DNA of 64,000 nt from Phycomyces nitens (GCA_022702545.1 JAHRBC010000003.1:1-64000), one strand, 5' to 3'; counted from the stretch's first letter, positions 22,823 to 34,740 are shown. Program-made: numbers and translations. Notes: generated by a model not told the origin, from the letters alone.

Positions 22823-23171
22823 TGTCAGAGTTGACATAGCGAATAATAACCCAGATAATCAGGTACCCAATCGGTAATGCTTTTAACATATGTCCTCAAT
22901 GTTATACCGATTGGTTCCCCTTTTTGTAAAACCAAGACATATTCTCATCGCCTCTCATAAAGAGATAATCAATGTGTCTTGAGTAAAGAGTAATTAGTTT
23001 AGATAGTTTCACTTATAAAATCTGTATAAATACTACAACGATTTGTAACAATAAAAAGGTATTCAATTCTCTATATTCCTATTTATCCTAAACGTCCTAG
23101 TTGGTGATGATCTATTGCAAAACTTATCTAAGTCAAGCATTAGCAAGATACACCCAGTCGAGACTTGACAT
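22823..23171 (+). mobile_element. Candidate solo LTR
   Basis: Starts TGTCAGAGTTGACATAG and ends GTCGAGACTTGACA, i.e. TG...CA termini, with a TATAAATACTAC promoter-like core about two thirds along and a TTCTCTATATTCC stretch after it, as in Copia-type LTRs. The start matches 30317 onwards. The neighbouring phrase TAGTC(G/A)AATTGGTCAAGC occurs on both sides (22807-22822 and 23183-23200), so the insertion site was itself repetitive and no simple 5-bp duplication is seen. Confidence 0.5.
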
Positions 23172-23647
23172 CACTGTAAACGTAGTCAAATTGGTCAAGC
23201 TTTAATACACAGGAGTATTCAAAATGTCGTTTTGGATCTGGATTGTTCTTCCAATGCTATAACACAGCCAATATTGGTCAAACCCACTGGGAATCGTAAA
23301 TGAGGATAAAAGAGTAAAAAGAGGATAGAAAGATAGATACTTTTTATTCAATGAAATATTGTCTTCTTTTATATCTTTTCTAATCCTACTCAGCTATCAT
23401 AAATGTCTGTTTTGGTTTCTAATCTACTTTTGTTATAACTAATGTCTTCTAGGTCTTTAGAGAGCAAAAGGGAATCAATTCGGTCGTTGTTCTCAAAAGA
23501 GAACTCTGTGTAATTGTCATCCTGATTGGCTGACATTAATTCAGGCACGACAAAAATAAGAGAGAGGATAAAAGATAATTTTTATTGTTTTGAATTGGGA
23601 TATCTTATATAGTTTCCTAAATGATTATTCATCTTTGACTATACTGA
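23172..23647. other. Repeat-derived intergenic sequence
   Basis: Contains a second copy of GTTTTGGATCTGG (23230, first at 22740) and a CCCACTGGGAATCGTAAATG phrase that resembles ACCACTGGGGATTGTCAAG at 30450. These look like scattered LTR or internal retrotransposon pieces. No open reading frame is convincing. Confidence 0.45.
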
Positions 23648-23891
23648 CACTGGAAAAATGGGTCTGAATACTCATGTGTGAGCAAAGCTGTCTACCTGAG
23701 GAAAATTAGGGCAAATTTGCAGCTCAACACCTTTTTTTGTGTTCTGATTAAAAACGTTCTTTTGCTTGACCCCATTGGCTTGATTAAAAAGAATAAAACA
23801 ACGTTGCTTTTTTACCACTATAAAATATTAATAAATAAAGTATATGTAACACTCGTTTCCTTTTTGTTTTAACATTATAAACACAAACACA

Positions 23892-26800
23892 ATGTCATCT
23901 TCAAATACTTTTTACAACACCAAGTGCTATTGCAATAGATGCAACAACAATGGCCAAGGCTACACATTGGTAGCAAGCCGAACTGCTCAGCGTCATAGCA
24001 AGAGAGCAAGAATTGAACAGAGCAACTCAAATGAGATTGGTATGATAATTTCAGTGTTTATTTTTATGTATTGTATAATAATTTCGGCGGTATGAAACAC
24101 AGACACTCAAGCAGACATGGATATTGATATTCAATGTAAGAAAAGTTTATTTGAAAAAAAGTAGAGACTAAGAAACTATTATATTCTATAAGCGGTCATT
24201 TCTACTCAACAGTCTGGACCCTCGGATGTATTGGACGGTCAGACCAACTCACCTTTTTGGGATGCCGATGTAATGCTGGATGAGGGCGATTCAGTTGCTA
24301 ATGAGGCCAATGCCGATGGCGAATACGATGACGAAAGCGATGATGAAGAAGATGAAGGCGAAGATGAAGTTGAGATCGAGGTTGAGGAATTCGACAGTGA
24401 AGGTGCGTGTTGCATAGCCAAAAGCAAAGAGAAAGCAGCAAAGAAAAAAGCCTGAAAAGAATTGAATATTAATTTTTTCGATTTTAAAATAGACCCTTTC
24501 CCAACCCCCAATATGCCTGAAAATCCTGTGCACAGGTTTATTGCCGTTTTTGTTGTCCTCTTTGCATCCCGCTATGTGGTCAACAAGGGTGCTGTTGTCT
24601 TGATCGAGTTCATCAACACACTCTTGACGATTTACGAGCAGGATTTCCAGCTCCCATCCAGTCTTCTTGGTCTGCAAAGAATGACAGGATATTCTGCGAT
24701 TTCCAACGGTATCAGGAGATTCGTAGCCTGTCCTGATTGCCACGCAGTTTATGAAGAAAACCAGTCTGTCCCCCTCACTGTGTTTTCACGAAAGTTGGTG
24801 CACGTCTGACCTGCAACTGCAAGTTGACCAAGGTTACATCGTCTGGAGCATTGGTTCCCAAGCGCGTGTTCCAATACCAGTCATTGAAGCATGCCTTGAA
24901 AATTCTTTTCCTTTGCCCTGATTTTGAAGCAAGCATTCAACACTGGAATCAGGAGCTCAAGATCATGGATACAATGTGCGACATCTTTGACGGTGTTATG
25001 TGGAAGGAGTTGAAAGACATCAGTGGTGAATCTTTTGTTGCCCATCCTCGTTCTTTGATGTTGACGTTGAACATTGATTGGTTCCAGCCCTTTGACAGGG
25101 TCACATACTCTTGTGGGGCCATTTACTTGGTGGTTAACAACTTGCCTCGTGAGGAGCGGTTTAAGGCAGAGAACACTATCCTTGTTGGACTCATGCCTGG
25201 GCCAAAGGAGCCAAAGTCCGAAGAGATTAACCATTATCTCAAGCCTTTGGTTGATGAGTTGGAACAACTGTACGTGGGAATGACTATCCCAACCTTTGAA
25301 TGCATTTCTGGAGCAACCGTCCGTGCAGCTTTGTTCATGGTAGCATGTGACATCCCTGCAGCCAGAAAGACAAGTGGATTCACGTCCCATAACAGCACAA
25401 ACGCCTGTTACAAGTGTTGTCGCAAATTTTCTTGTCTTCCTGGGACAAGCAGTGTGGACTTCCGTGGGTTCAATGAGTCTGGGTGGCGTCGTCGTCGTGG
25501 TGTGGAGAACCGTTTGCATGCTGAGGTGTGGAAGAGTGCAAGTACGCCCTCAGAAAGGCATGAGTTGGAGGTCGAAAATGGTGTTCAATGGTCGCAACTC
25601 CATCGCCTTGGATACTTTGATCTAGTACGTGGAACGATCATTGATCCCATGCATAACCTATTCTTGGGTACAGCCAAGAGGATGGTCGAGACGTGGACTA
25701 CTAGTGGTCTAATCACGGATAGGAAGCTGGCTTCTATGCAAGTAATGGCCGAATCAATGGTGGTGCCAACTGACTACACCATTTTGAAGACGAAGATCAG
25801 TAGAGGATTTCCATATATGAAGGCTGATGAATGGAAATCCTGGGTGTTGGTGTATTCTCCTGTGCTGCTCAGAGACGTTCTTCCTCTGGATAAGTTCAAG
25901 AATTGGATCGACTTTGTTGATGCTTGCCATCTCCTTGCAACACCAACAATCACGTTTGATGACCTTGACGACGCCCATGCCCATTTGGAAAGATTCTGTC
26001 AGAAATGCGAAGAATTGTATCCTGCTCCCACTCTCACCTGCAACATGCACCTGCACATCCATCTTCGCGAAACCATTCGTGATTTTGGACCTGTGTATGG
26101 TTATTGGCTGTTTGGGTTCGAGAGGTACAATGGCCTGTTGAAGAAGATCGACACCAACAGAAGAGATGGATTTGAGTCCACATTCATGAAGACTTTTGTT
26201 GAAGACATGTACAAGGGCGACTACGTACAAAAAATGCTCTCCTGTCCGAACCAAGCTTCTTTCCGTCCTCTTCTGTCAAAACTCACATCATCATCCACAA
26301 CTGCCACCTCCTCCTCTGCCCCTCTTTCACACACGCCATTTATACTTCAGCTATTTGTGCGTGCATCTTTAAAGCCTGAATTTCCGATAAAGGGAAATGA
26401 GCCCCTTCCTCTCTCTGCCTTCCCTCTCTTGGTGAGAAAGCCATCTGTAATGGATGATACAGATTATCTCCAGTTGTTGGAGTACTATCGGCTATCGTAT
26501 GGTATACCAAGTCTTCAGCATTATCATCAGGCAACGTCTTCAGGTATCTTTGTTGATAATCATATCACAAAGATAAAATCTATCAATCTTCTCGGCCAGA
26601 CGTATAAAGGCAAAAATGGTTCCGTAGACCGTGGGTCATTCATTCAAGCACTATTCCTGGGTAGAGTTGGTGATCCTCCACGAGCATACACAGGACAAAT
26701 TCAGTACTTGTTCCTCCACAAGCTCAGTTGTTCATCAATCGGAAATAATTCCACTCATGTCTTTGCTTTCGTGAGATGGCTCATCAACATGCCAAGTAGA

Positions 26801-26971
26801 ACACGTGAATACGAAGGAGTTGAGGTCTGCTCGCCAAGTTTCTCTCCAGATGATTATCATTGTATATTGCCAGTACATCGTATTCTTTTGGAAGTCGCGA
26901 CTGCTGAGCTGGTGTCTGGTGTTAATGTGAAGATGCTGGTCATTCCTTTAACAAAAAAGATGTATGCTTAA
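23892..26971 (+). pseudogene. C1 Tnp2-type transposase, one-base frameshift
   Basis: Exons 23892-24039, 24103-24135, 24213-24402 and 24493-26971. Order: a Cys/His block near the start (CYCNRC...RTAQRHSKR), an acidic stretch (DDESDDEEDEGEDE), a FVVLFASRYVVNKGAV helix, then the Tnp2 core with NIDWFQPFD, YSCGAIYLVVNNLPR, VGLMPGPKEPK, IDPMHNLFLGTAKRM and FGPVYGYWLFGFERYNGLLK. Near 24775-24785 one base is missing relative to C3 and C2, shifting the frame just before a C-x-C motif; reading resumes in the new frame for the rest of the protein. The enzyme would cut and join element ends in the nucleus. A sequencing error cannot be excluded. Confidence 0.88.
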
Positions 26972-27103
26972 AGCATTAATAAATAAATACTTGTTTCTTT
27001 TAAAAAGAACAAAACAAAACATTCATTGCCTTTAAACATGTCTTTGGGATTAAATACGTAAGCAAGAGTAAAATAAAACAATTGTTTTTTATTTATTTTT
27101 TAT

Positions 27104-28218
27104 TTAATTTCTTATGACCCAAGGAGGCAGACGGGCGGCCAAGTCACCAGGGACTGCTAAGTCTCTGACTCCTTTGAGATCTCTTGACAGCATCTGATGA
27201 GCATTCATCCCCAAGTCAAGAGAAACGAATGAGTCAACGATTTCAATAAACCGGTTGAACTAAATAGCATTTGTTAATATTTCAAAAATGATATCTTAAT
27301 AAATATATTATTATATATTGTTTACAGAATAATTTACCTCATCGCTTCTCCAGCTTGGGCGATAAACGGAGACCCGACGCTTGCCAAGAGTCTTTGAAGT
27401 ATCGTTGTCTGATTCTCCTTCAGACATTGCTTCTTTCTGAAGCAGACCAGAACAAACTTGCCCCATTGCCTGCTCAATGGCCTCCTTATGTTTGAGAAAG
27501 GCAGTCATGCGACGTTCGAAATGCTAACAAATATCCAACATGTATTCATTAATATTTGTCTCTAGTTTGAATAGTATACAACCTACATCTTTTTCACGGT
27601 TTGCCCTTCTCGAACGAGCGTTGGAGACTGCCTTCTTCTCAGAAGACTTTCTCTGCTCCTGACGACGGCTACAGAAGTTTCTGTAGACTTTCTCTCGAAT
27701 GTCACTTCTTCTCAAGGGCGAGCCAACAAAATTTGGCCCAAGGTAAGCCAGTAGACGTTCTACCAGCTCCTTGTTGGGACTCTCGTCAAAGTGAGTATGG
27801 ACATCCCACCTTGGCTTGTTGTTATTTGCCTGGATGTCAACCAACGCCCTTGACCTCAACTTTGGCTGCCACAAATATTCACGAATATCTTTCTGTTTGA
27901 TCAAAATAAGAATTTAGTTGATAGGATATTATATCTGGTGACACCTACAAACACATGTTTCTTTGCATCAGACATCGATTCATTTGTGGCCTCGGCAGTT
28001 GGGGCAGCAACAGAGGCAAGAACAGGTACTGGAGCCACAATACTTGTGGCAGCAATGACAGTGAGGTTGGACTCAATAAGAGTCCCCATTCTTCTGTTCA
28101 TCGTGGTCATGTCACCTCTAATTGAGGCAAGATCCTCTTGGAGATTCGTGATGACCGTCTGCATATTGATATCGTCGTCAGCAGGTCGTGGAGCAATATT
28201 CCTTCTTTGGTTTGACAT
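27104..28218 (-). CDS. C1 second gene: coiled-coil protein, 305 aa
   Basis: Exons 28218-27949 (270 nt), 27892-27587 (306 nt), 27523-27338 (186 nt) and 27259-27104 (156 nt), with no stops. The N terminus is basic and proline-rich (NQRRNIAPRP), followed by a coiled coil (residues 18-50). Exon 2 encodes a helical, positively charged region with NKPRW, PNKELVERLLAYLG and a terminal RSRRANREK. Exon 3 ends with the invariant RPSWRSDE just before intron 3, and the protein ends PPWVIRN. The family is not one I can name. The same protein type sits in C2, C3 and C4, so it is an integral element gene, plausibly the accessory DNA-binding factor. Confidence 0.85.
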
Positions 28219-28754
28219 TTTCTATTATAAATTATATCAAAAATACACAATATTTAATACTCGTTTACTACTTTAAGTTTAAACATATCTTTTACTTAAA
28301 ACGCACAAGAGACAGATAGATAGAAAAATTGGATTTGAGTGGGAAGAGTGAACAAGTTGGTCAAAAGGATTTAATAATATAAAATACAGATTATATATTA
28401 GTAAAGACAGCTTTATTTATAAATCCAAAAAGACTTCTTGTACACATTAATGAACGGCACCATTATTGCTTTTGGACTCTATCCATTACACCTATTCTGT
28501 CTCTGTTTCAAATTATATATCCTTGTATTTTTTTCTTTTTAGCCTTTTTTCCTTTCTCTTGTTTCCTTATATCCGCGCCTATTTTCTCTTTCTTTTTTTA
28601 CACCTCTTTAGACTAAAAAATTGGCGGCTTCTTTATAAACACGCACTCATTCCAATACATCCTGCCTGCATTGCTCCTCCAAACTAATCATGGTCAGTTA
28701 AATGTGCTGGTGCCATCTTGCAAATTATTCTGATTCTCTCTTTCTATTTTATAG

Positions 28755-29626
28755 ACCTCTTCCACTTTCATAGCCTATTATATGATAACGTCATCAGTCC
28801 CAGTGTAAAAAAATATTTTCGTGTCAAACTTTTTTTTTCTCTAATGCTTCTTATTCTCCTATAGGCCGCCGCCATCAATCACCCTATACCCCATCTGCGT
28901 CTTCTATCATCTACAACTGTCATCATAATGGTAATGCTGTCTTTTAGCTTTTATACTTTTTTATATATTTATTCTGACTATCTCTTTTGATCTTATAGAC
29001 CTCCTCTACTGGCATGGTCTATTATATGGTATCGTCATTGGTGCTATGGTAAAAAAAAATCTTTTTGTGTCAAAAAAATAATAATTTTCTTTTCTAACGT
29101 TTCTTATTCTACAATAGGCCGCCGCCATCACTGTCTACCTCATCTGCCTCCCTCATCATCTACGACTGGTTATCATAATGGTAATGCCGTTTCTTGGTCT
29201 TTGTGCTTTTCAAAATATTATTCTGGCTATTTACTAATAATTTTTTATACTCTTAATAAGAAGCTATTGTTGGCCGCCATATACCATCCCTCTACTATAA
29301 TCGCCAACTCTGCTTCTGGTATGTAAATTAATTATTTTATCACTCAATTCACCTGTAATAATTTATTTTACCCCATCTCTAGTCAACCTAATCATACAAG
29401 ATGCCATGCCGCACAACTCAGCCCCTCTTTGTCCATTCTTGTCCATCCCTTACAATGTAAGTATAATATACCTCGCATCTTGAATAGCACCCGCACTTTT
29501 GAATATATGTCACTAATATAACTTTTATTATATCAGAACACTACCGCAACCACCCAAATCGCTGTCGGACCTTATTTTCAGGTATTGTTCAGTAGAGAAG
29601 CACCCGATCCAAGTAGTATCAAGTAG
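28755..29626 (+). CDS. C1 third gene: multi-exon small protein (partial model)
   Basis: Seven short exons with good splice sites: 28755-28802, 28865-28930, 28999-29048, 29118-29180, 29261-29318, 29383-29456 and 29537-29626. All phases agree and the joined frame stays open for about 150 codons to TAG at 29624-29626. The first exon probably ends at 28692, but the start codon is unresolved. Exons 1-2 and 3-4 are a tandem duplication of about 240 bp. The product has PSASSIIYNC, then a hydrophobic stretch GIVIGAMAAAITVYLICL that could span a membrane, then HPSTIIANSASV. C3 has matching PSASSIIRNC and PPTLITHLAPV. Function unknown. It is divergent from the second gene. Confidence 0.6.
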
Positions 29627-30153
29627 GCCGGTAGAAGCGGCAAGGATAGACAGTAATAGTATTAGAACTCGTGTATAGAACCATTCTATCCTTTCCAATA
29701 AACACAAATATAAACCATAAACAACCTAATAAGTACGGGATATAAAATAATGGGGGAGCATTCAATGCTTGATTACACAGTAATAGCCTTCAAATATTGG
29801 TTAAAAATTAAGAAAGCCTTCAATCCACCTGAGTATAATCGGATTTTAATCATGTCAAGAGGTTCTTTTGCTTTCAACTTTCCTCTTATATAAAGAGTGT
29901 ACAACAACGAAACTTGGTTTCAAATAGACTTTTATTCTATACATCAGGTCAAATTAATGACCCGCTCATACTAACAACCCCCACTTGGTCAGCCCATGAA
30001 GTAAATACTCATGCAGAAACCAGGTCATAACTCATTGTGTAAAACTTGGCTTTGGCACATACAGAAACCCATACAGCGTATCTAATAAATCTTAATTTTA
30101 CCCCTTAGTAACCGCACTTTTACACATGAGTATTCAGACCCATTTTTCCAGTG
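29627..30153. other. C1 right terminal region
   Basis: After the third gene come a polyadenylation-like AATAAA (near 29697) and about 450 bp of non-coding sequence ending in the inverted repeat. The stretch 29690-29760 resembles C3 50150-50230 (CATTCTATCCTTTCCAATAAA versus CATTCTATTCTTTCCAATAA), another sign that C1 and C3 are relatives. Confidence 0.6.
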
Positions 30154-30316
30154 TGAAGAGGTATCTAATATTCTTACAAAATTATTATAAACTGATTACC
30201 AATTTCTAAAATTACAAACAGACAAATAATCATTTCAAATCATGCTTCATTTGTAAAGACAAGTCACTAGAATTTTTATCACCAAAATTAAGCACGACAC
30301 TGTCATTCCTGATCTA

Positions 30317-30795
30317 GGCTTGTCAGAGTTGATATCGGTGACCGAAATCGGCTCTTAATAGGCAACTAGTAATGGTTGACCTTGTTGGGTATGTCAGGTC
30401 TCGATCTGGAATTTCTTTTCTGGCACTTGTAACTAAGTCGCAGAATCAATACCACTGGGGATTGTCAAGTTTAGAGAATAGTTTTTAGGTAATAGATAGA
30501 TGATGTTTTTATTGATACAAATCCTTTTACTATTTATACAAAATGTAATTCGATTTATAGTTAAGAGATATTTGCAATCTAAGACATTTGAGACATTTAG
30601 AAACATATAGAGGGAAACCAATTAGCAAGGTCTTGATTGTTTACCCAAGAATGTCAACCATTACTGGTTACCTATCAAGAGCGGATTTTGGTTGTCGATG
30701 TCAATTCTGACAGGTAAACACTCAGACCTTGCCAATTGGTCTTCTTGCATATGTTTTGGAAAATGTCTCAAATGTCTCAAAGGTCTTAGATTGTG
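30317..30795. repeat. Inverted LTR-derived fragments
   Basis: Two overlapping inverted repeats. 30317-30400 (starting TGTCAGAGTTGATATCGG, containing TAGTAATGGTTGAC) matches the reverse complement of 30632-30716, and 30571-30640 (AATCTAAGACATTTGAGACA) matches the reverse complement of about 30716-30795. The start equals that of the candidate LTR at 22823. This looks like head-to-head insertion or foldback of LTR pieces. No gene is present. 30157-30316 is unassigned. Confidence 0.6.
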
Positions 30796-31553
30796 AATAT
30801 CATATCAGTATATCCTACTGGACAATCACTACGGTGGAAGGACCAGTAGCTGTGCCGAAAACGGTAGCATAACTACCGTTTTTTATGATTTTTGAGCACT
30901 TTATCTCCGCAGATTGTGGTTGAAAGGTAATGTCATCAATGCCGATTCATAAAAGTCGCATGGAATGTCTTTTCATCAGGCAATGAGGTAGTTGTAGTAC
31001 CATAGAAAGGGCTCGTAAGTTTTTAGGCAACATTATTTATTGAAATGAGCATTTTATTTGGTGTTAACGATGTTGCGCATTTTTGAGAAAAATAATTTTT
31101 CGCCTGTGTGAACAAAACGGTAGCATAACTACCGTTTTTTTGAAACCAATTTTTTGTTTTTGATATTATTAGCCATTTTATTTTATTTTATATGACATTA
31201 ATATTTATTAGAGCACTTTATCTCCGCAGATTGTGGTTGAAAGGTAATGTCATTGATCCCGAATCATAAAAGTTGCATGAAATGTCTTTTTATCAGGTAA
31301 TGAGGTAGTTGTAGTACCATAGAAAGGGCTCGTAAGTTTTTAGGCAACCTTGTTTATTGAAATGAGCATTTTATTTGGTGTTAAAGATGTTGCGCATTTT
31401 TGAGAAAAATAATTTTTCGCCTGTGTGAACAAAACGGTAGTTATGCTACCGTTTTTTTGAAACCGAATTTTTATTTTTGACATTATTAGCCATTTTATTT
31501 TATTTTATTTGGTATTGATATTTATAAGGAAAGAAAAAAGAAAAAGAAAATTT

Positions 31554-32431
31554 TTATAAAGTGGCAAGGTTCCCCATGGTCACACGCAGATTGTCATTAA
31601 ACACGTAATATGGTGCAATGATAAAGAACTGATTACTACTCGGAGGGTACTGGATGAGCCCAACTTGATGCTGAATGTCATCCACATTAACAGCATATTT
31701 TGGCTGGGTTGTTTGTCCAGTTGAGCTGTGTGACCGCCGTATTACGATTGGCACAGATGAGTCATGGGCTGCTGTACCATGCTCTTTCATCACTTCAACA
31801 AATGCCAGAAAGTGCGGTGTGCCATCAACCTCTTTATGCTCAAAATAAAATTCCACAGTGCCAACAAACCAGCTTTGAATAGTTATATTGCGACGGCTAG
31901 ATAAAAATATAAAAAATGCGAGTGATCTCTATTTTGTATTTTGAATAATACCAATACTCACTTTCTGTACGGACAGGTAAACATCACATGATGATTGCCA
32001 CGTCTGGTCTCGTTTTTTATTCTTCGGTACATACATGAAGAATGTACGGTTGAATTTTTCCAAAGACAAGAAGCAACAACAATCGTTGGGTCATCAAGTT
32101 CAATACTGTTCATACCACTGTTTCACACATAGTACTTTGCCAAAGTATTCTTGACAACAGGGCTGCTGACACCTTCCAAGTCATCATCATTCAAGCTGGC
32201 ATGTCAGTTGAATGGCTCCCATAGCTGGGCAGCACTTACACCATCTGGAAGATCCAAGAAACTTGCTTCATTATATGTGGACGGCTGACTTGTACTAGGA
32301 TAATTCTGAGAGCTGTTTGCTGAACTGACAAAGCTATGAACAGCAAAGCGCTCAACAAGCAAACTGGCATTTCTACCGCCCTTCAAGTTTGATGTGATAA
32401 GCTTGGAGTATACTCTAATTACTTTTTCCAT
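31554..32431 (-). pseudogene. 3' fragment of F-type transposase in N1c
   Basis: Same fragment as in N1a and N1b with the shared TGA. It is slightly more diverged: IIAPYYVFNDNLRVTMGN in place of IIASYYVFNDNLHVTRGN. The Ala and Arg agree with F-B (IAPYFVFNTNLRIT), so N1c retains some ancestral residues. Confidence 0.85.
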
Positions 32432-32566
32432 GGGTAGGTAAGAGATTATTTGACTAATAATAGCAACAGCAGCAAAGACACTTCTTGGTCAATGATGACA
32501 AAATCAACGTACCTGTCATCAATGATTGTGGCCAGTGAGGCACGGCTAGGACAATAGCACTCCACA

Positions 32567-32961
32567 TTTACAAGTGCAAAAGAATGTGGTGTGCCAAGAA
32601 TCTTCTTCAAGACACCTTTAAGAGTGCAAACCAGACTTGTAAGAGAAAAATAGCAGAGAACAGCCAGGCAAGTTTATTAATTAACAAACATTTGAATATA
32701 CATTATAATTAATACAATATTTTTATTATGTTATAGCAGGAAAGAGCAAGCAGTTCTTTTCTTTCGGAAGATGAGGTATTTCAAACGGATGACGAGGCTG
32801 AATCCCCAATCATGACAGATGTACTATAAGTTAGAGCTTTTTTGTTGCTCATCTATTCTCAATTTAATATTAATATAATATTTCTACTGTTTGATATAGG
32901 TTTACACCACTAGGAATGAGCAATGAGCCTTCATCTAAGAGAAACAGACTAAGTCTTTAAT
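32567..32961 (+). pseudogene. Remnant of F-type second gene in N1c
   Basis: Identical arrangement to N1b: exon 2 end with AAAAGAATGTGG, GC-AG intron, exon 3, mutated ATAAGT donor, basic last exon. 32962-34268 is the non-coding right half of N1 with its two tandem duplications. Confidence 0.8.
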
Positions 32962-34628
32962 ATTCTTTAGGCTGCTCTTATTGGTTCTCTCATATTTTTA
33001 GTATATGTTTTAGCGCACTTTTTCTTTTCTTCTTTTCCTTTAGCTGTTTTATCTTTGCTTTGGTCCTCTCCTTTGAAATAAAATCGAATAACTCTCCATC
33101 ACGTAAGATTGCCACCTTAATAAATGCCCGATTGGCATCTTGTATACCACATCTTCAGCTCTGTTGTTTTTAATCTAGGAAAGAAACACACATCTCGCCC
33201 TTTTTCAAGCACCAAAAAAATGAAATTTTTTTATAGCTGTATTATGCCGAGGTTAGTTTATATTTCTTTTCTTTTCTTTGCTCTACTTTTTGAAATAAAA
33301 CTAAATGAGCCTCCCTTATGTAAGGTTGTCAATTACATAAACATCCGATTGGAATCTTGTATACCACATCTTCAGCTCTGCTATCTTTAATCAAGGAATG
33401 AAACACTCATCTCATAATTTTTCAGACACTAAAAAAAGGTGAAAATTTTTTACAGCTATATTACACTAAAGTTTGTCGTTCCCCACCTCCCCACCTGGGA
33501 ATCTCTGTAGAATATGCATATTGTTTTCTTAATGATGTACTCATTCTGCCAACTACCATTATATTCGAATTAGTTTTAAATCTTATGAGCTGACTTTACA
33601 GCAATATATTTTCTATGGTAAGAATATTATAATATGTTTACACTCTTTAATTAATCATATTGCGCATTCTCTATTCTCCTTCTACTGCATCTAGTATTTA
33701 CATCTGTACGTTTCATATAGTGGCATTAATTCAAGAGATGCTTGGTATACTGATTAACAAGCACAATATATACTGGTATGCTATCCAAAACAATATGCTT
33801 GGTTTATTTGATCGCTTCATTCTCTGACCACAATATCTTTATAGCAATTGATGAAGACCAAAGGCCTTCCAAGTCATGACAGTGATTCACAACAAGATGC
33901 TCGGCACGCTGATTAACAAGCACAATATATACTGGTATGCTACCTAAAACAATATATTTGGTTTATTTGATTGCTTCATTCTCTGACCACAATATTTTTA
34001 TAGCAATCGGTGAAGACCAAAGGCCATCCAAGTCATAACAACATGTTGTTGGCATTGTGTATAGATTGAGTAAAAGGTTTGTACCATATACGTTTTATAA
34101 TATTAAATAGTATTTGCTTTTGGTGTTTCTATATTATTATTATATATATTTTAATATTATTTGAAATAAATCGAAATTATAATAAAAAATAAACCATTAT
34201 TTCAAATAAATGGCAGTAAAAAAAGAATGGGTGCTAGTATATAAAGTAATATAAAAGAGAGGCTATAGCACTACAAAAACTGGTCGATTTTACTAACCTG
34301 AAATGTGGGGTATATGTACATGAAATTTTATATTCCATATACATTATGAGGAGATTTCATCTGAATCCATATTCCAATGCCCCATATGGCGTTGATTAAC
34401 ATCCTCTGATTATATGGGTTGACGGAATCCCAACATTAGACAATTGCTAGTCAGCAAGCTGTGTAGAAACTAAATATACATTATAGCTACGCCTGATTCT
34501 CAATGAATACCCATTTATGTATGGTCTGTTATAAGGTGCGCATACAAACCCAATTGCCATGTATTGTCCACTGAGATTGGTCCTTTTTGTTATATTTAAT
34601 ATGCTTTTATTGGCTTTGTTTCTCTTAA

Positions 34629-34740
34629 AAGTGAGGGAATGGACCTCTGGGGTTTTCAAAAGTGAGGGAATGGGTTATTCGACTGTATATAAAAGTGAGG
34701 GAATGGGTTGTTTTATAGTACAAAGTGAGGAAATGGGTTC
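34629..34740. repeat. Subterminal AAAGTGAGGGAATGGGTT repeats in C2
   Basis: Four copies of an AAAGTGAGGGAATGG core (near 34628, 34660, 34692 and 34722; the last has GAGGAAATGG) spaced about 31 bp. They lie 360 bp inside the left terminus, where CACTA elements normally carry binding sites for their transposition proteins. Confidence 0.75.

Larger units (their letters stand above)
23648..30153 (+). mobile_element. CACTA-type element C1, 6.5 kb, complete
   Basis: Perfect terminal inverted repeat of 32 bp beginning CACTGGAAAAATGGGTCTGA. Target duplication TGA at 23645-23647 and 30154-30156. Three genes: transposase (plus), second gene (minus, tail-to-tail with the transposase), and a multi-exon third gene (plus, divergent from the second). 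The 3-bp duplication and CACTG terminus place it in CACTA/EnSpm. Identical termini suggest recent insertion. Confidence 0.93.

Noticed and set aside
23678..23872. 64-codon frame just inside the C1 left terminus
   Set aside because: It overlaps the terminal repeat, is low-complexity and has no counterpart in C2 or C3.
24239..24743. Minus-strand frames of 90 and 150 codons opposite the C1 transposase
   Set aside because: They are mirror images of the acidic-repeat coding exon and ignore its splice sites.
25754..26254. Long minus-strand frame opposite the C1 transposase core
   Set aside because: It overlaps the conserved Tnp2 motifs on the other strand; no homologue is recognisable. Similar shadows at 40083-40871 and 45554-46003 were dismissed for the same reason.
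28466..28687. 73-codon frame in C1 as a separate gene
   Set aside because: It starts in a pyrimidine-rich, intron-like stretch; only its end resembles the C3 third-gene first exon, so it is more likely part of that unit's 5' region.
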